Shown here piece by piece: positions 9,765-19,192 of a DNA stretch of 64,000 nt (positions within the stretch are counted from its first letter, which is position 1; every line of letters begins with the position of its first letter). The stretch is taken from positions 1-64,000 of the forward strand of contig NZ_QTWS01000018.1 of NCBI RefSeq assembly GCF_003461245.1, written 5' to 3'. The translations under genes were made by a program, and so were the position numbers. The notes below the pieces were generated by a model. That model was not told where the DNA came from. It did not search any database and worked only from the letters and a program-made list of their open reading frames with translations. Origin of the DNA: Blautia sp. AF19-10LB. GTDB lineage: Bacteria > Bacillota > Clostridia > Lachnospirales > Lachnospiraceae.

Positions 9765-10514
9765 TCAAAAAATTCTTTTACGGATCTGGGAATACTTCAG
9801 TATAGAAGTATTGATATATTCACGAATATAAACACTCTCCCGGTTCTTCTCATCATAATTTACCGAACTCAGAAAAAGAAATGGTTTTCGCTCCGGAAAA
9901 CCTTTTACTTTCATTCCTCTCGGCAGTATATCATCGCTCAGGATGGTATCGATTTCCACCTTATCCCAGGCAATCCTTCTTCCGGTTTCCTGATAAAGAA
10001 AATAGAAAATACTGTCTTTGTAGTTCTTCAGTTTCTCCAGTGCCTCCTCAGAAAAAATTTCTGTCGACACATAATCGTAGCTGATCACGCAGGGATGTTC
10101 ATCCGCATAAAATACCTTAAGTGCACTCCAGACCTGTGCTCCCGGTGCCAGTCTCAATGCTTCCGCTACTTCTTTTTCGGCCGGCTCCATCCGAATTTCC
10201 AGTATCTCCATCCGTGCTTTATATCCACTGCTCTCGATCAGATCCGGAAAATGGATTGCCTGGTCAAACCGGCATGCAATTTCCCGAAAGTGCGGATTGA
10301 CAAAAGTACCTCTTCCATGAACCCGGATGATAATTCCCTCTGCTGCCAGATCATCCAGCACGCTTCGAAGCGTCACCCTGCTGATCCCGAGAATACGGCA
10401 GAGTTCCTCTTCCCGCGGGAGTTTGTTGGCTACATCCAGATCCAGAGAATGAATATACTCTTCCAGTTCCGCACGAACCTGAGATTTAAGATTAATCTTT
10501 TTTATCTGTTTCAT
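9765..10514 (-). CDS. GntR family transcription regulator (HutC/UTRA type)
   Basis: About 249 residues. The N-terminal winged helix-turn-helix (about residues 5-75) reads NKLPREEELCRILGISRVT and ends in GRGTFV, the GntR signature. A UTRA effector-binding domain follows (DEHPCVISYDYV). It is convergent with the deaminase-permease operon and is the best local candidate for its regulator, though no operator was identified. The start at 10514 (MKQIKKINLK) is chosen for family length; an ATG at 10523 is equally possible because the ribosome site is weak. Confidence 0.87.
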   Translation of the reverse strand: MKQIKKINLKSQVRAELEEYIHSLDLDVANKLPREEELCRILGISRVTLRSVLDDLAAEGIIIRVHGRGTFVNPHFREIACRFDQAIHFPDLIESSGYKARMEILEIRMEPAEKEVAEALRLAPGAQVWSALKVFYADEHPCVISYDYVSTEIFSEEALEKLKNYKDSIFYFLYQETGRRIAWDKVEIDTILSDDILPRGMKVKGFPERKPFLFLSSVNYDEKNRESVYIREYINTSILKYSQIRKRIF

Positions 10515-10648
10515 TATAATCATCAGTTCTTTCTGGTATATTTTCTTTTCTGTAAATAATAGTACCACAATTTCCTGATATATGAAAAGATTAGATTGAT
10601 ACTTTTATACTACAACAAAATTACTATCCCAATTAACTCCCATATATA

Positions 10649-10677
10649 TTGACGTATTCTCATGTTTTTTTTATAAT
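10649..10677 (+). promoter_or_regulatory. toxin-antitoxin promoter
   Basis: TTGACG (10649-10654) and TATAAT (10672-10677) with a 17-bp spacer, a near-consensus promoter about 70 bp upstream of the toxin start. No clear operator palindrome was seen. Confidence 0.8.
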
Positions 10678-10746
10678 CAAACTACACCTACACCAGATAA
10701 AAAATTGAATATGATTCGACTATAATTTATGTAGGGAGGTTTTCTA

Positions 10747-10989
10747 TTGTTTCAAATTTCATATTCCAAAAAGGCAATCAAATTTTTAAAACGCCAGGAT
10801 ATTCCTTCGCAGAAAAGATTGATAGCAGCCATTTCCAGACTTCCGTTGGAGGGTGATATAAAGAAATTACAGGGTACCGACGGATATCGTCTTCGTGTAG
10901 GAAATTTCAGAGTTTTATTTAATGTTAATGGTATCATAATAGATATCATCGATATCGGAAACCGTGGTCAGATTTATAAAGGAGTGTGA
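10747..10989 (+). CDS. type II toxin, RelE/ParE family
   Basis: An 80-residue basic protein with the RelE/ParE fold signature: the N-terminal KKAIKFLKRQ helix, then YRLRVGNFRVLFNV and a C-terminal IIDIGNRGQIYK strand. Such toxins are mRNA interferases or gyrase poisons; which one is not clear here. It starts with TTG at 10747, with AGGGAGG 8 nt upstream. The presumed antitoxin starts 4 bp after its stop. Toxin-first order is less common than antitoxin-first but known. Confidence 0.88.
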   Translation: MFQISYSKKAIKFLKRQDIPSQKRLIAAISRLPLEGDIKKLQGTDGYRLRVGNFRVLFNVNGIIIDIIDIGNRGQIYKGV

Positions 10990-10993
10990 TACT

Positions 10994-11221
10994 ATGTCCA
11001 GTATAAAAGAACGAATTTTCGGAGCTGTTACTGTTATGAGCGAAGAGGATGCGCAAAAAGTCTGGGATCTGATTCTCTCCACTTTTGCTCTTGATAATAT
11101 CGAACAGGTTGTGCCTGATCCCGACGAACAGGCAATTATGAACGCCTATAAAAATGGCGATCCTGATTATCAGCCATCTGTTTCTCAGGAAGATTTGCTT
11201 AAAGAATTGAATTTAAAATAA
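10994..11221 (+). CDS. presumed antitoxin of the RelE/ParE pair
   Basis: A 75-residue acidic protein with an N-terminal helix rich in charged residues (SSIKERIFGAVTVMSEEDA) and a C-terminal segment ending SQEDLLKELNLK, typical of antitoxins that fold onto the toxin. No helix-turn-helix or ribbon-helix-helix is obvious. The ATG at 10994 has AAAGGAG upstream, overlapping the toxin's last codons. The assignment rests on size, charge and position next to the toxin. Confidence 0.8.
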   Translation: MSSIKERIFGAVTVMSEEDAQKVWDLILSTFALDNIEQVVPDPDEQAIMNAYKNGDPDYQPSVSQEDLLKELNLK

Positions 11222-11224
11222 CAA

Positions 11225-11261
11225 GAAAAAAGTTCCTGACAAAGTGCCGGGAACTTTTTTC
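11225..11261. terminator. bidirectional terminator
   Basis: A perfect 12-bp stem GAAAAAAGTTCC / GGAACTTTTTTC with a 13-nt loop, between the antitoxin (plus) and the GH42 gene (minus). Confidence 0.93.
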
Positions 11262-11272
11262 TGTCTTATTTT

Positions 11273-13297
11273 TTATTTGTGTTTCTTCAAAATCCTTGTC
11301 TGCAGCGATGCCATGACTTCGCTTTCGGTTCCATAGAGCAGTTCATACTCTGCCGGAACTGGAACAGCCTGTGGCTTGCGCGCATAGTTCTGGATGAAGA
11401 GGTATTCAGTGTCTTCGCTTTCTCTTACGGTTACGGCAACGCCTTCCGGAATGAATTCGATCGGGGATTTCAGACCTGCTTCTGCAGCTACTCTGCCGTA
11501 GAAGTCCTGATAGAATCCAAGTTCCATATCCGCGCATACATAGTATACATGGCCTTTGCCGAATGCCTTGTGTGTCAGCACCGGATATCCCTGATAGAAG
11601 TCTTCGCCGTAGCGCATCAGCACTTCCGCATCGGAAACTTCAACCAGTTCGCAGAGGTTTTTGCAGGTATATACGCTGCTGATTCCAAGATGGCTTCCTG
11701 CCTCCGGGATTGCATGATTTTCTTCCCAGTCATAGAGAGCATCGATCTCTGCACTGCGGATTCCGGTCACATCCATAAGACCATACGGAGTTCCATCAAG
11801 GAAGCATCTGTCTGTACCGTCCACCAGTCCTGACCAATAGGAAAGCACCAGAGTTCCGCCGTTCTCTACATAAGTACGGAGTTTTTCTTCGTATCCGTCT
11901 TTGAACATATATGCCATCGGAGCTGCCAGGACTTTGTAGTCTGCAAGGTCATGTTCCATTGCGATAACGTCAACATTCAGACCCTGTTCTCTAAGTGCAC
12001 GGTAGTTCTTCTGCACATTTTCACGATAATGCATATCTACATTTCTCGGTCCCTGCACATCAGCGATCGCCCAGTCATTTTCGCGGTCATAAAGGACAGC
12101 CGCCTGTGACCTCATACTGGTTCCAACAGTCTCCTGAATCTGTTCCAGAACCTCTCCAACCTCTGTTACTTCACGGAAAACACGGGTATCTTCTTTGCCG
12201 TAATGATCGATCACAGCACCGTGGAATTTCTCGGAAGCGCCCTGACTCTGACGAAGCTGGAAATACAGAACACTGTCAGAACCGTGAGCAACTGCCTGGA
12301 GAGAACCTGCCAGAAGCATTCCCGGTTTTTTGAGTTTGTTGATCGGTTTCCAGTTCGTTGCAGACGGGCAGGATTCCATAAGAAGGAACGGCGCTTTCTT
12401 GATGCTGCGCATCAGGTCGTGCTGCATTGCCGCGTCAACAGCTGTGACATATTCCTCTTTTTTGTGCCATCCCGGATAGTTGTCCCAGGATACAATATCA
12501 AGAACATCTTTGAATTTTTTGTAATCCAGACCGTCAAAATCATACATCAGATTGGCGGTCACAGGCAGTTCAGAACCTCCTTCACGAATCGCATCAACCT
12601 CATTTTTGATAAAGTCGATCGTCTGATCTGTGACAAAACGCTTCCAGTCAAGTTTCAGTGCATGAAGTTCATTTTCACCCTTCGTGGATGGGCTTTCGAT
12701 CTGATCAAAGCTGTTGTAAATGTGGCTCCAGAATGTTGTGCACCAGCTCTTGTTGAGGTTTTCGATCGTGCCATATTTTTCTTTCAGCCATTCTCTGAAC
12801 TTCGCCTGGCACAGCGGGCAATGGCATTCTCCACCGAACTCGTTGGAGATGTGCCACAGCATAACTGCCGGATGTTTGCCGAATCTTTCGGCTAATTTCT
12901 TATCGATCGCATGGACTTTTTCTCTGTATACCGGAGAGGTAAAGCAGTGATTATGTCTGCCTCCGAAAAATCTTCTTGTTCTGTCCGGGTCCATACGAAG
13001 GACTTCTTCGTATTTGTCTGCCATCCATTTTGGTCTTGCTCCTGACGGAGTTGCAAGGATGGTATAGATGCCTTCTTTGTAAAGATTATTGATAATCTCT
13101 TCCAGCCAGTCGAAGTTATATTTTCCTTCTTCCGGTTCAAGAACAGCCCAGGAAAAAATCCCTACCGATACAGTGTTGATATGTGCTTTTTTGAAATATT
13201 CGATGTCTTTCTGAAGGATATCCGGGCGGTCAAGCCACTGCTCCGGGTTATAATCTCCACCATGAAGGTAACGTCCGTATTTCATCTGTTTCGCCAT
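11273..13297 (-). CDS. beta-galactosidase, GH42
   Basis: A 674-residue glycoside hydrolase family 42 enzyme, hydrolysing beta-galactosides. The TIM barrel starts at YLHGGDYNPEQW. The acid/base is Glu153 (HISNEFGG) and the nucleophile Glu309 (LLMESCPSA). The four zinc-site cysteines of the family are present: Cys118, Cys158, Cys160 and Cys163. Beta-galactosidase trimerisation and C-terminal domains complete the length. There is no signal peptide, so it is cytoplasmic. The start lies 11 bp after the lacZ stop with AGAGGAG, so lacZ and this gene form one operon, probably acting on different linkages or lengths of imported galacto-oligosaccharides. Confidence 0.95.
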   Translation of the reverse strand: MAKQMKYGRYLHGGDYNPEQWLDRPDILQKDIEYFKKAHINTVSVGIFSWAVLEPEEGKYNFDWLEEIINNLYKEGIYTILATPSGARPKWMADKYEEVLRMDPDRTRRFFGGRHNHCFTSPVYREKVHAIDKKLAERFGKHPAVMLWHISNEFGGECHCPLCQAKFREWLKEKYGTIENLNKSWCTTFWSHIYNSFDQIESPSTKGENELHALKLDWKRFVTDQTIDFIKNEVDAIREGGSELPVTANLMYDFDGLDYKKFKDVLDIVSWDNYPGWHKKEEYVTAVDAAMQHDLMRSIKKAPFLLMESCPSATNWKPINKLKKPGMLLAGSLQAVAHGSDSVLYFQLRQSQGASEKFHGAVIDHYGKEDTRVFREVTEVGEVLEQIQETVGTSMRSQAAVLYDRENDWAIADVQGPRNVDMHYRENVQKNYRALREQGLNVDVIAMEHDLADYKVLAAPMAYMFKDGYEEKLRTYVENGGTLVLSYWSGLVDGTDRCFLDGTPYGLMDVTGIRSAEIDALYDWEENHAIPEAGSHLGISSVYTCKNLCELVEVSDAEVLMRYGEDFYQGYPVLTHKAFGKGHVYYVCADMELGFYQDFYGRVAAEAGLKSPIEFIPEGVAVTVRESEDTEYLFIQNYARKPQAVPVPAEYELLYGTESEVMASLQTRILKKHK

Positions 13298-13308
13298 GTT
13301 GTCTCCTC

Positions 13309-16300
13309 TTAAAGTCCTTTAAATACAAAGGAAAATTCCATCTTTTTATCGGTTTCCAGTAAATATTCTTCGTGTGTGCGTGCTCCCCAGCTGTCATCTC
13401 CACCGATTCCCATCTGGTCTTTTGCAACACGTACAACAGTGTAATGAACCTCCGGAAGTTCGTATGGATGCATTGCATTTTCCATCTCATGCGGAGTGTA
13501 TGGAAGTGCTGAGAACATCATTGGACCATTGTTCTCATCCATCTCAAAGAGCATTCCTCTTCCCTTGCGGTCAGTTACTTTTGCCCAGCGCACTTCTTCT
13601 TTTGCACCACATTCCTGCGGAACCATATATCTTGCAATATTGTCTGCGACTTTGTTTGCATAGATGCCAAGTTTTGCTCCTTTTTTACGGTCAGAATAGG
13701 TCTCTGCCTCTCCAAGTCCGTACCATTCCACACGGTCATAATCTGCATTGAATTTGAAGATCACACCAAATTCCGGCATGTCGCCAAGTTCTTTGACTGG
13801 GTCATAACTGAGGGTTGTCTTTACTCTTCCATCACCGGATACTTCATAGGAAAGTCTGCATTCGCTGAGTGGTGTGGTCGGCATGAGATACGTGTAAGTC
13901 ACTTTTACAGTCTTCTCATTTACCTCTACTTCCGGCTCATTTCCCGGGCCGTATGGTCCCTGACGGAAGTCTTTGTGGCTTAAGTACATGCTGGCGATCT
14001 TCCACTGTCCGTAGCGCATTCCCATGAGATTTCCACAGTCATTATCCGTTGGTGCACGCCAGAAGTTTGGCTTTGGAATTGCCTCGATCATTTCTTTTCC
14101 GGCATATTTATAAGATACCAGACCGCCGTTCAATACAGAGAAAAGTACTTCAAAATGCGCTCCTCTGACACCGATATTGTGTGTACTGCGGATCACTTTT
14201 ACACCTTCCGGGCAGGTCTTTTTCGGTTTTTCAACCTGGTATACATACTGTCCAAAAGCTACCTCATGTCCCGCTTCTGCCCATGCTTTATCTTCTTTCA
14301 GATGGAAGGAAACAGTCACTGCATATTCGCCTGGTTTCTCTTCTTTTGCGAGTGGAAGTGCATAGGTTTCTTCGCTTAATGGAGCAACTGCCGTTGCAAG
14401 AGAAGCCTTGCGGATCACTTTACCATTCTTTGCAACAGTTACTTTGCAGTCAAAAATATCTGTGTTCACAAACAGGTTCTTGTTGATGACTTTTACGCTG
14501 TCTGCACTGACTTCTGCAGTGATGTTCTGGTAGTTGAATTTGACTTCCTGCATCTTCGGAGAAGCATCTCTGTTTCCACCATATGCGATACCGTTTCCGC
14601 TGAAGTTGTAGTCTGTCGGACGTTCTCCGAAGTCACCGCCGTACGCCTGGAACTCTTTGCCGTAGCGGTCTTTTTTGTAGATAGACTGATCAATGTAGTC
14701 CCAGATAAATCCACCCTGATACTTCGGTTCTGTGTCGGTCAGATCTGTATATTTGTGCATTGCACCACAGGAATTTCCCATCGCATGAGTGTATTCACAG
14801 CAGATGAACGGCTTGGAATCATCTTTTGCAAGGAACTTTTTGATTGCCTCTACAGACGGGTACATCTGGCTTTCCATATCGCTGGTATCGTTATATCTGC
14901 GGTCATGGCAAAGACCTTCATAGTGAACCAGACGGGTCGGGTCTGTGTTGCGGAAGAACTGGGACATTTCAAAAATATCCTTGCCTCCGAAGGACTCATT
15001 TCCGCAGGACCAGATCAGGATCGCCGTGTGGTTTTTATCTCTCTGATACATGGAATTTGCACGGTCAAGCATCATATCCAGCCATTCCGGCTTGTCATGC
15101 GGTACAACGTAAGTGTAGTCCTTTGTAAATTCAGCAACATCCCAGGAACCGTGGGATTCCAGGTTTGTCTCATCGATCATATAGATTCCGTATTCATCGC
15201 AGAGCTGATAGATCAGGGATGCATCCGGATAATGGCAGGTACGGATCGCATTAATATTGTTCTGCTTCATCGTCTTAAGGTCTTTGCGAAGTTCTTCTTC
15301 GGATACGTGTCTTCCGCTTACAGAACTGAATTCATGACGGTTCACGCCCTTGAATACGATACGTTTTCCATTCAGTGTCATGATGCCGTCTTTCATTTCA
15401 AAACGACGGAATCCAACTCTCTGAGGGATCACTTCCTGAAGCTCTCCTTCCTCATTATAAACTTCCAGTGTCAGGTCATAAAGCTGTGGATCTTCTGCGC
15501 TCCAGAGTACCGGATCTGCTACTTTCCAGGAATAAATTTCTTCTCCGTCGAGTGCTTTTTTGTCCTCGATCACGGTCTCTCCGTCTTTGGAAAGAGTAAT
15601 CTTAACTGTGCCTTTGCCCCAGGTATTTGTTCTGATCTCAAGTGCTGCTGCACTTAATGTTTCATCCGGGATCGCACGGATCTGAAGGTCATAAACATGA
15701 ACTTCCGGTACAGTATAAAGGTAAACATCTCTGTAAATTCCGGAGAAACGGAAGAAGTCCTGGTCCTCGCACCAGCTGCTTGCTGTCCATTTGAATACCT
15801 GTGCTGCGAGTTTGTTTTCGCCTTCTTTTACATACTCGGTCAGTTCAAATTCTGACGGTGTAAAAGAGTCTTCACTGTATCCGACGAAGTGTCCGTTGAG
15901 CCATAATGCAATGCCGCTCTCTGCTCCCTGGAAGGAGATAAAGAGACGTTTCCCCTGCATTTCTTTCGGCACTTCAAAGTATTTCACGTAGCTTGCAACC
16001 GGATTGAAATGCTCCGGAATCTCACCCGGATGGATGTCCTCGTGGCCTTCCCACGGATACTGTACGTTAGCATACTGAGGTGCATCATATCCTTCCATCT
16101 GGATATGGGCCGGTACACGGATATCATCCCAGTCTCTGCAGCAATATTCTTCTTTTTCGAATCCCAGAATCGCACTTCCATAGTTACGGGCATAGTGGAA
16201 TTTCCAGATTCCGTTGAGGTCATAACGGAAGGAAGTTTCTTTTTCCTGCGCTTCCTCTCCATCTCTGTAATATGTGTGGTCAGAATGTGCATCCATTCTT

Positions 16301-16353
16301 CCATCTTTGAAATACTGTGGATCTTTTACTAAAGAATAATCAAAAGTTTTCAT
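13309..16353 (-). CDS. lacZ: beta-galactosidase, GH2 (LacZ)
   Basis: About 1014 residues, the full length of E. coli LacZ. Domain order: jelly-roll N-terminal domain, immunoglobulin-like domain, TIM barrel starting at GVNRHEF, then the C-terminal beta-galactosidase small-chain domain. The acid/base is in IWSCGNES and the nucleophile in FICCEYTHAMGN. It splits lactose and related beta-galactosides in the cytoplasm. Of two adjacent ATGs (16356, 16353) the second has better spacing from AGGAGG. It is divergent from an AraC regulator and forms an operon with the GH42 gene. Confidence 0.96.
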   Translation of the reverse strand: MKTFDYSLVKDPQYFKDGRMDAHSDHTYYRDGEEAQEKETSFRYDLNGIWKFHYARNYGSAILGFEKEEYCCRDWDDIRVPAHIQMEGYDAPQYANVQYPWEGHEDIHPGEIPEHFNPVASYVKYFEVPKEMQGKRLFISFQGAESGIALWLNGHFVGYSEDSFTPSEFELTEYVKEGENKLAAQVFKWTASSWCEDQDFFRFSGIYRDVYLYTVPEVHVYDLQIRAIPDETLSAAALEIRTNTWGKGTVKITLSKDGETVIEDKKALDGEEIYSWKVADPVLWSAEDPQLYDLTLEVYNEEGELQEVIPQRVGFRRFEMKDGIMTLNGKRIVFKGVNRHEFSSVSGRHVSEEELRKDLKTMKQNNINAIRTCHYPDASLIYQLCDEYGIYMIDETNLESHGSWDVAEFTKDYTYVVPHDKPEWLDMMLDRANSMYQRDKNHTAILIWSCGNESFGGKDIFEMSQFFRNTDPTRLVHYEGLCHDRRYNDTSDMESQMYPSVEAIKKFLAKDDSKPFICCEYTHAMGNSCGAMHKYTDLTDTEPKYQGGFIWDYIDQSIYKKDRYGKEFQAYGGDFGERPTDYNFSGNGIAYGGNRDASPKMQEVKFNYQNITAEVSADSVKVINKNLFVNTDIFDCKVTVAKNGKVIRKASLATAVAPLSEETYALPLAKEEKPGEYAVTVSFHLKEDKAWAEAGHEVAFGQYVYQVEKPKKTCPEGVKVIRSTHNIGVRGAHFEVLFSVLNGGLVSYKYAGKEMIEAIPKPNFWRAPTDNDCGNLMGMRYGQWKIASMYLSHKDFRQGPYGPGNEPEVEVNEKTVKVTYTYLMPTTPLSECRLSYEVSGDGRVKTTLSYDPVKELGDMPEFGVIFKFNADYDRVEWYGLGEAETYSDRKKGAKLGIYANKVADNIARYMVPQECGAKEEVRWAKVTDRKGRGMLFEMDENNGPMMFSALPYTPHEMENAMHPYELPEVHYTVVRVAKDQMGIGGDDSWGARTHEEYLLETDKKMEFSFVFKGL

Positions 16354-16356
16354 CAT

Positions 16357-16456
16357 TATCCTCCTGCGTTTTATGGATTCATTATAGTATGTATCTTTCT
16401 CATGTGGTATAATAAGTCATTCCAAAAAATATAACATTTCGAAACAAGGTAAGCTT
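16357..16456. promoter_or_regulatory. divergent lacZ / araC-type regulator promoter region
   Basis: A 100-bp region with one -10 for each direction: TATAAT on the minus strand (16381-16386) for lacZ and TATAAT on the plus strand (16408-16413) for the regulator. Neither has a good -35 at 17 bp, as expected for activator-dependent promoters. Confidence 0.6.
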
Positions 16457-17269
16457 ATGCCAATTTACTTCCGAAACACTCCCGTAACCATGCCATTCAT
16501 GTTTGATTCTGTCGGAAACCACTGGTATCAGGAGAGTATGCAGCGTCCGAACGGACATCCACATTATCATTATCTCCAGACGGAGAAGGGACGTGGACGA
16601 ATTGAGATCCGTGGAAAACATTATATCCTGGAGGAACAGGAAGGAATCCTGATTGCACCGTCTGTCCCTCATTCTTATACGAAAGAATCTGAGGAATGGG
16701 ATACTGTTTTTGCCACATTTACCGGCACACTCTCTTCCGGGATCTCTTCGATCCTTCAGAATCAGTCGGTTGTTTTTGTCAGTAAGGAGCAGGGATGTCT
16801 GATCGAGCACATCATTTCGGACGCCGTTTCTGAATTCCAGAAATCCATTCCTGACATGAAAGTTCTCTCTACGCTCTGCTATGACCTGCTGCTTGCTTTT
16901 ACTCTGGACACTTCTTCCGGAAATCTGACCGCCGATCCGTTGTATCAGAGATATGTTGCCCCCACTGTACGGGAAATCGAAACCAGATATTCTGAGGAAC
17001 TGACTGTTCAGGAATTGAGCAGCCAGGTTTTTGTCACTCCTCAGTATCTCTCCCGACTGTTCCGCAAATTCCTGGGTGTTTCGGTCTATGAATATCTGAC
17101 CGGCTACCGGATCAACAAATCCAAGGAACTGTTGCTGACTCACACGCACATGAAGATCCAGGAGATTTCCCTCGCGTCCGGTTTCACAGACACCAGCCAC
17201 TTTATTTCGATCTTTCGGAAATACACGGGAACCACTCCACTTGATTTCCGTAAGGTTTACCACATGTAA
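16457..17269 (+). CDS. AraC family regulator beside lacZ
   Basis: A 270-residue regulator with an N-terminal cupin-like sensing domain (HPHYHYLQTEKG, about residues 34-45) and a C-terminal pair of helix-turn-helix motifs. The HTHs read LTVQELSSQVFVTPQYLSRL and IQEISLASGFTDTSHFISIF. It is transcribed divergently from lacZ with 100 bp between, so it probably activates lacZ-GH42 when a galactoside is bound. It may also act on the ABC transporter genes that converge on it. Confidence 0.92.
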   Translation: MPIYFRNTPVTMPFMFDSVGNHWYQESMQRPNGHPHYHYLQTEKGRGRIEIRGKHYILEEQEGILIAPSVPHSYTKESEEWDTVFATFTGTLSSGISSILQNQSVVFVSKEQGCLIEHIISDAVSEFQKSIPDMKVLSTLCYDLLLAFTLDTSSGNLTADPLYQRYVAPTVREIETRYSEELTVQELSSQVFVTPQYLSRLFRKFLGVSVYEYLTGYRINKSKELLLTHTHMKIQEISLASGFTDTSHFISIFRKYTGTTPLDFRKVYHM

Positions 17270-17286
17270 ATACGTTAAAAAGTTAC

Positions 17287-17360
17287 AAAAAAGGATGCCG
17301 CATAATCTGTCTGGGACATATTACGCAATATACCCACAGGACCAAGCAGCATCCTTTTAT
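17287..17360. terminator. bidirectional terminator, long loop
   Basis: Arms AAAAAAGGATGC (17287-17298) and GCATCCTTTTAT (17349-17360) enclose about 50 nt. It separates the AraC gene from the converging ABC permease genes. Confidence 0.65.
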
Positions 17361-17371
17361 TTAATTCATAA

Positions 17372-18199
17372 TTACTTAACCGCTCCGGTAATACCTTCTG
17401 CGAACTGTTTCTGCAGTACGAAGAATACAACCATTGTCGGGATGGAACAGAATAATACGCCACACATCAGCATACCATAGTCTGTTACATAACCTGTGAT
17501 CAGGTTGGCGATCAACATTGGCATTGTCATCGCCTTGTTATCAGTCATGATTACCTTCGGCCACAGGTAAGAGTTCCATGCATTCATGAAGGTAATAACT
17601 GCTGCAGCTGCATATGTAGATTTCATAGTAGGAATGAACATCTGTAAGAAGATTCTTACTTCGCTCAGTCCATCGATACGAGCTGCCTCGATAATATCTA
17701 TAGGGAAGGATCTTGCGTTCTGACGGAACATCATGATCATAAACGGTGTAGAAATGATCGGAAGGATAAAACCAACTGCTGTATTCAGAAGTCCTGCTTT
17801 GGAGAACATCTTGAATAACGGAACCATGGTAGCAACCTGAGGAACCATCATTGCCAGAAGCAGAACGGAGAACAGTCTGTCTTTTGCCTTATCATGATAA
17901 ACTTCAAAACCATATCCTGCGATAGAGCAGATCAGCAGACAGATCACTGTTGTAAGGATCGCATAGAAGAAAGAGTTTCCAAGTGCTCTCCACAGTGGCT
18001 GCTGAGCTGTCAGGTTTTTGAAGTTTTCCATGAAGTAACTTCCCGGAATAATTCGTCCACGAGATACATCTGTTGATGTATTTGTTGCAGCTGAGATCAT
18101 CCAGTATAACGGAAATACTGAAATAAATGACACGATGATCAGAAAAATATAGGTAGGAATCAATCTTCTCTGAATTGCTGATTTGTTTTTCTTAGTCAC
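17372..18199 (-). CDS. sugar ABC transporter permease (MalG type)
   Basis: An inner permease of about 275 residues with six hydrophobic helices and the EAA loop EAARIDGLSEVRIFLQMFIP that contacts the ATPase. GTG at 18199 is preferred over GTG at 18208 because the AGG ribosome site is 8 nt away. It overlaps the end of the other permease gene. It is the last gene of the binding protein-permease-permease operon. No ATPase gene is present, so a shared MsmX-like ATPase elsewhere must drive it, as is usual for CUT1 importers in Firmicutes. Confidence 0.93.
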   Translation of the reverse strand: MTKKNKSAIQRRLIPTYIFLIIVSFISVFPLYWMISAATNTSTDVSRGRIIPGSYFMENFKNLTAQQPLWRALGNSFFYAILTTVICLLICSIAGYGFEVYHDKAKDRLFSVLLLAMMVPQVATMVPLFKMFSKAGLLNTAVGFILPIISTPFMIMMFRQNARSFPIDIIEAARIDGLSEVRIFLQMFIPTMKSTYAAAAVITFMNAWNSYLWPKVIMTDNKAMTMPMLIANLITGYVTDYGMLMCGVLFCSIPTMVVFFVLQKQFAEGITGAVK

Positions 18200-19091
18200 G
18201 TGTATCACCTACTTTCAAGTTGATAAATGCAAGTACAGCTACCATAATGAATATAAGGAATGACATTGCTGATGCATATCCAAAATTCGGTACGTTGATA
18301 AAACATGTATTGTAAACATAATGGGACATTGTGATCGTTGAGTTCGCCGGACCACCTTTTGTCAGGTTGACGGACTCATCGAACAACTGTAATGTACCAT
18401 TGATTGACATGATAAATGTCATGATAATTGTCGGTTTCAGAAGCGGAACTGTAATCTTCCAGAAAGTCTTCCAACCATTAGCACCATCGATCTTGGCTGC
18501 CTCGTATACAGAATATTCGATATTCTGAAGGCCTGCAAGATAGAATACCATGTTGTATCCTGTCCATCTCCAGATCAGCGCGATGATGATAACGATCTTG
18601 GCACTGGTGGAGTTTCCAAGGAAGTTGTAGCCGGTAGATAAGATTCCAAGTTTGATCAGGATACTGTTGATCAGACCATCTGTTGCAAACATGGAACGGA
18701 AGATCAGGGAATAGGAAACCAGGGATGTTGCACATGGAAGGAATACGCATGTACGGAAAAATCCTCTGAATTTCAGGTCTTTGTTGTTGAGCAGCTGTGC
18801 AAGTAAGATTGCGAGTACCAGCATGATCGGTACCTGAATGATCAGATACAGGAACGTATTGACAATTGACTGCTGGAATACCTTATCAGCCATGATACGC
18901 TGATAGTTACTGAAAATTGGTTCTGCGAACCGCATGTTTGCTCCGGCACCTGTCTGTAAAGAAATGATAAATGCACGGATCATTGGATAAAAACTCATGA
19001 TTGCGATCATCAGTGTTGCCGGCAGAAGGAAAATCCATCCGGCAGCTCTCTGTTTCGCGATCAATGACATGCCTTTTTTCTTGGAATTCAC
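18192..19091 (-). CDS. sugar ABC transporter permease (MalF type)
   Basis: About 299 residues with six hydrophobic helices and the EAA motif YEAAKIDGANGWKTFWKITV. The chosen start is GTG at 19091 (NSKKKGMSLIAKQ), which has GGGGGAG 5 nt upstream; an upstream TTG at 19109 would place that site inside the gene. It pairs with the downstream MalG-type permease to form the membrane channel of the importer. Confidence 0.93.
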   Translation of the reverse strand: MNSKKKGMSLIAKQRAAGWIFLLPATLMIAIMSFYPMIRAFIISLQTGAGANMRFAEPIFSNYQRIMADKVFQQSIVNTFLYLIIQVPIMLVLAILLAQLLNNKDLKFRGFFRTCVFLPCATSLVSYSLIFRSMFATDGLINSILIKLGILSTGYNFLGNSTSAKIVIIIALIWRWTGYNMVFYLAGLQNIEYSVYEAAKIDGANGWKTFWKITVPLLKPTIIMTFIMSINGTLQLFDESVNLTKGGPANSTITMSHYVYNTCFINVPNFGYASAMSFLIFIMVAVLAFINLKVGDTRD

Positions 19092-19131
19092 AGGAACTCC
19101 CCCTTTCAAACCTAACTTTTAACGCACGACA

Positions 19132-19151
19132 GGGGACTGCAAGCAGTCCCC
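19132..19151 (-). other. intercistronic hairpin in the ABC operon
   Basis: GGGGACTG CTTG CAGTCCCC on the minus strand: a perfect 8-bp GC-rich stem with a 4-nt loop, between the binding-protein gene and the first permease gene. No T-run follows. Such hairpins often protect the upstream message and lower expression of the permeases relative to the binding protein. Confidence 0.75.
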
Positions 19152-19192
19152 CGCCTTGATTACTTATAAATGTTCACTTTTCGAGATTCAGA

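Noticed and set aside
14755..15657. 300-residue plus-strand ORF opposite lacZ
   Set aside because: Antisense shadow of a conserved gene without ribosome site or recognisable domain.
19132..19151. Hairpin in the ABC operon as a transcription terminator
   Set aside because: No T-run follows the stem on the transcribed strand, and the permease genes downstream need the same transcript.
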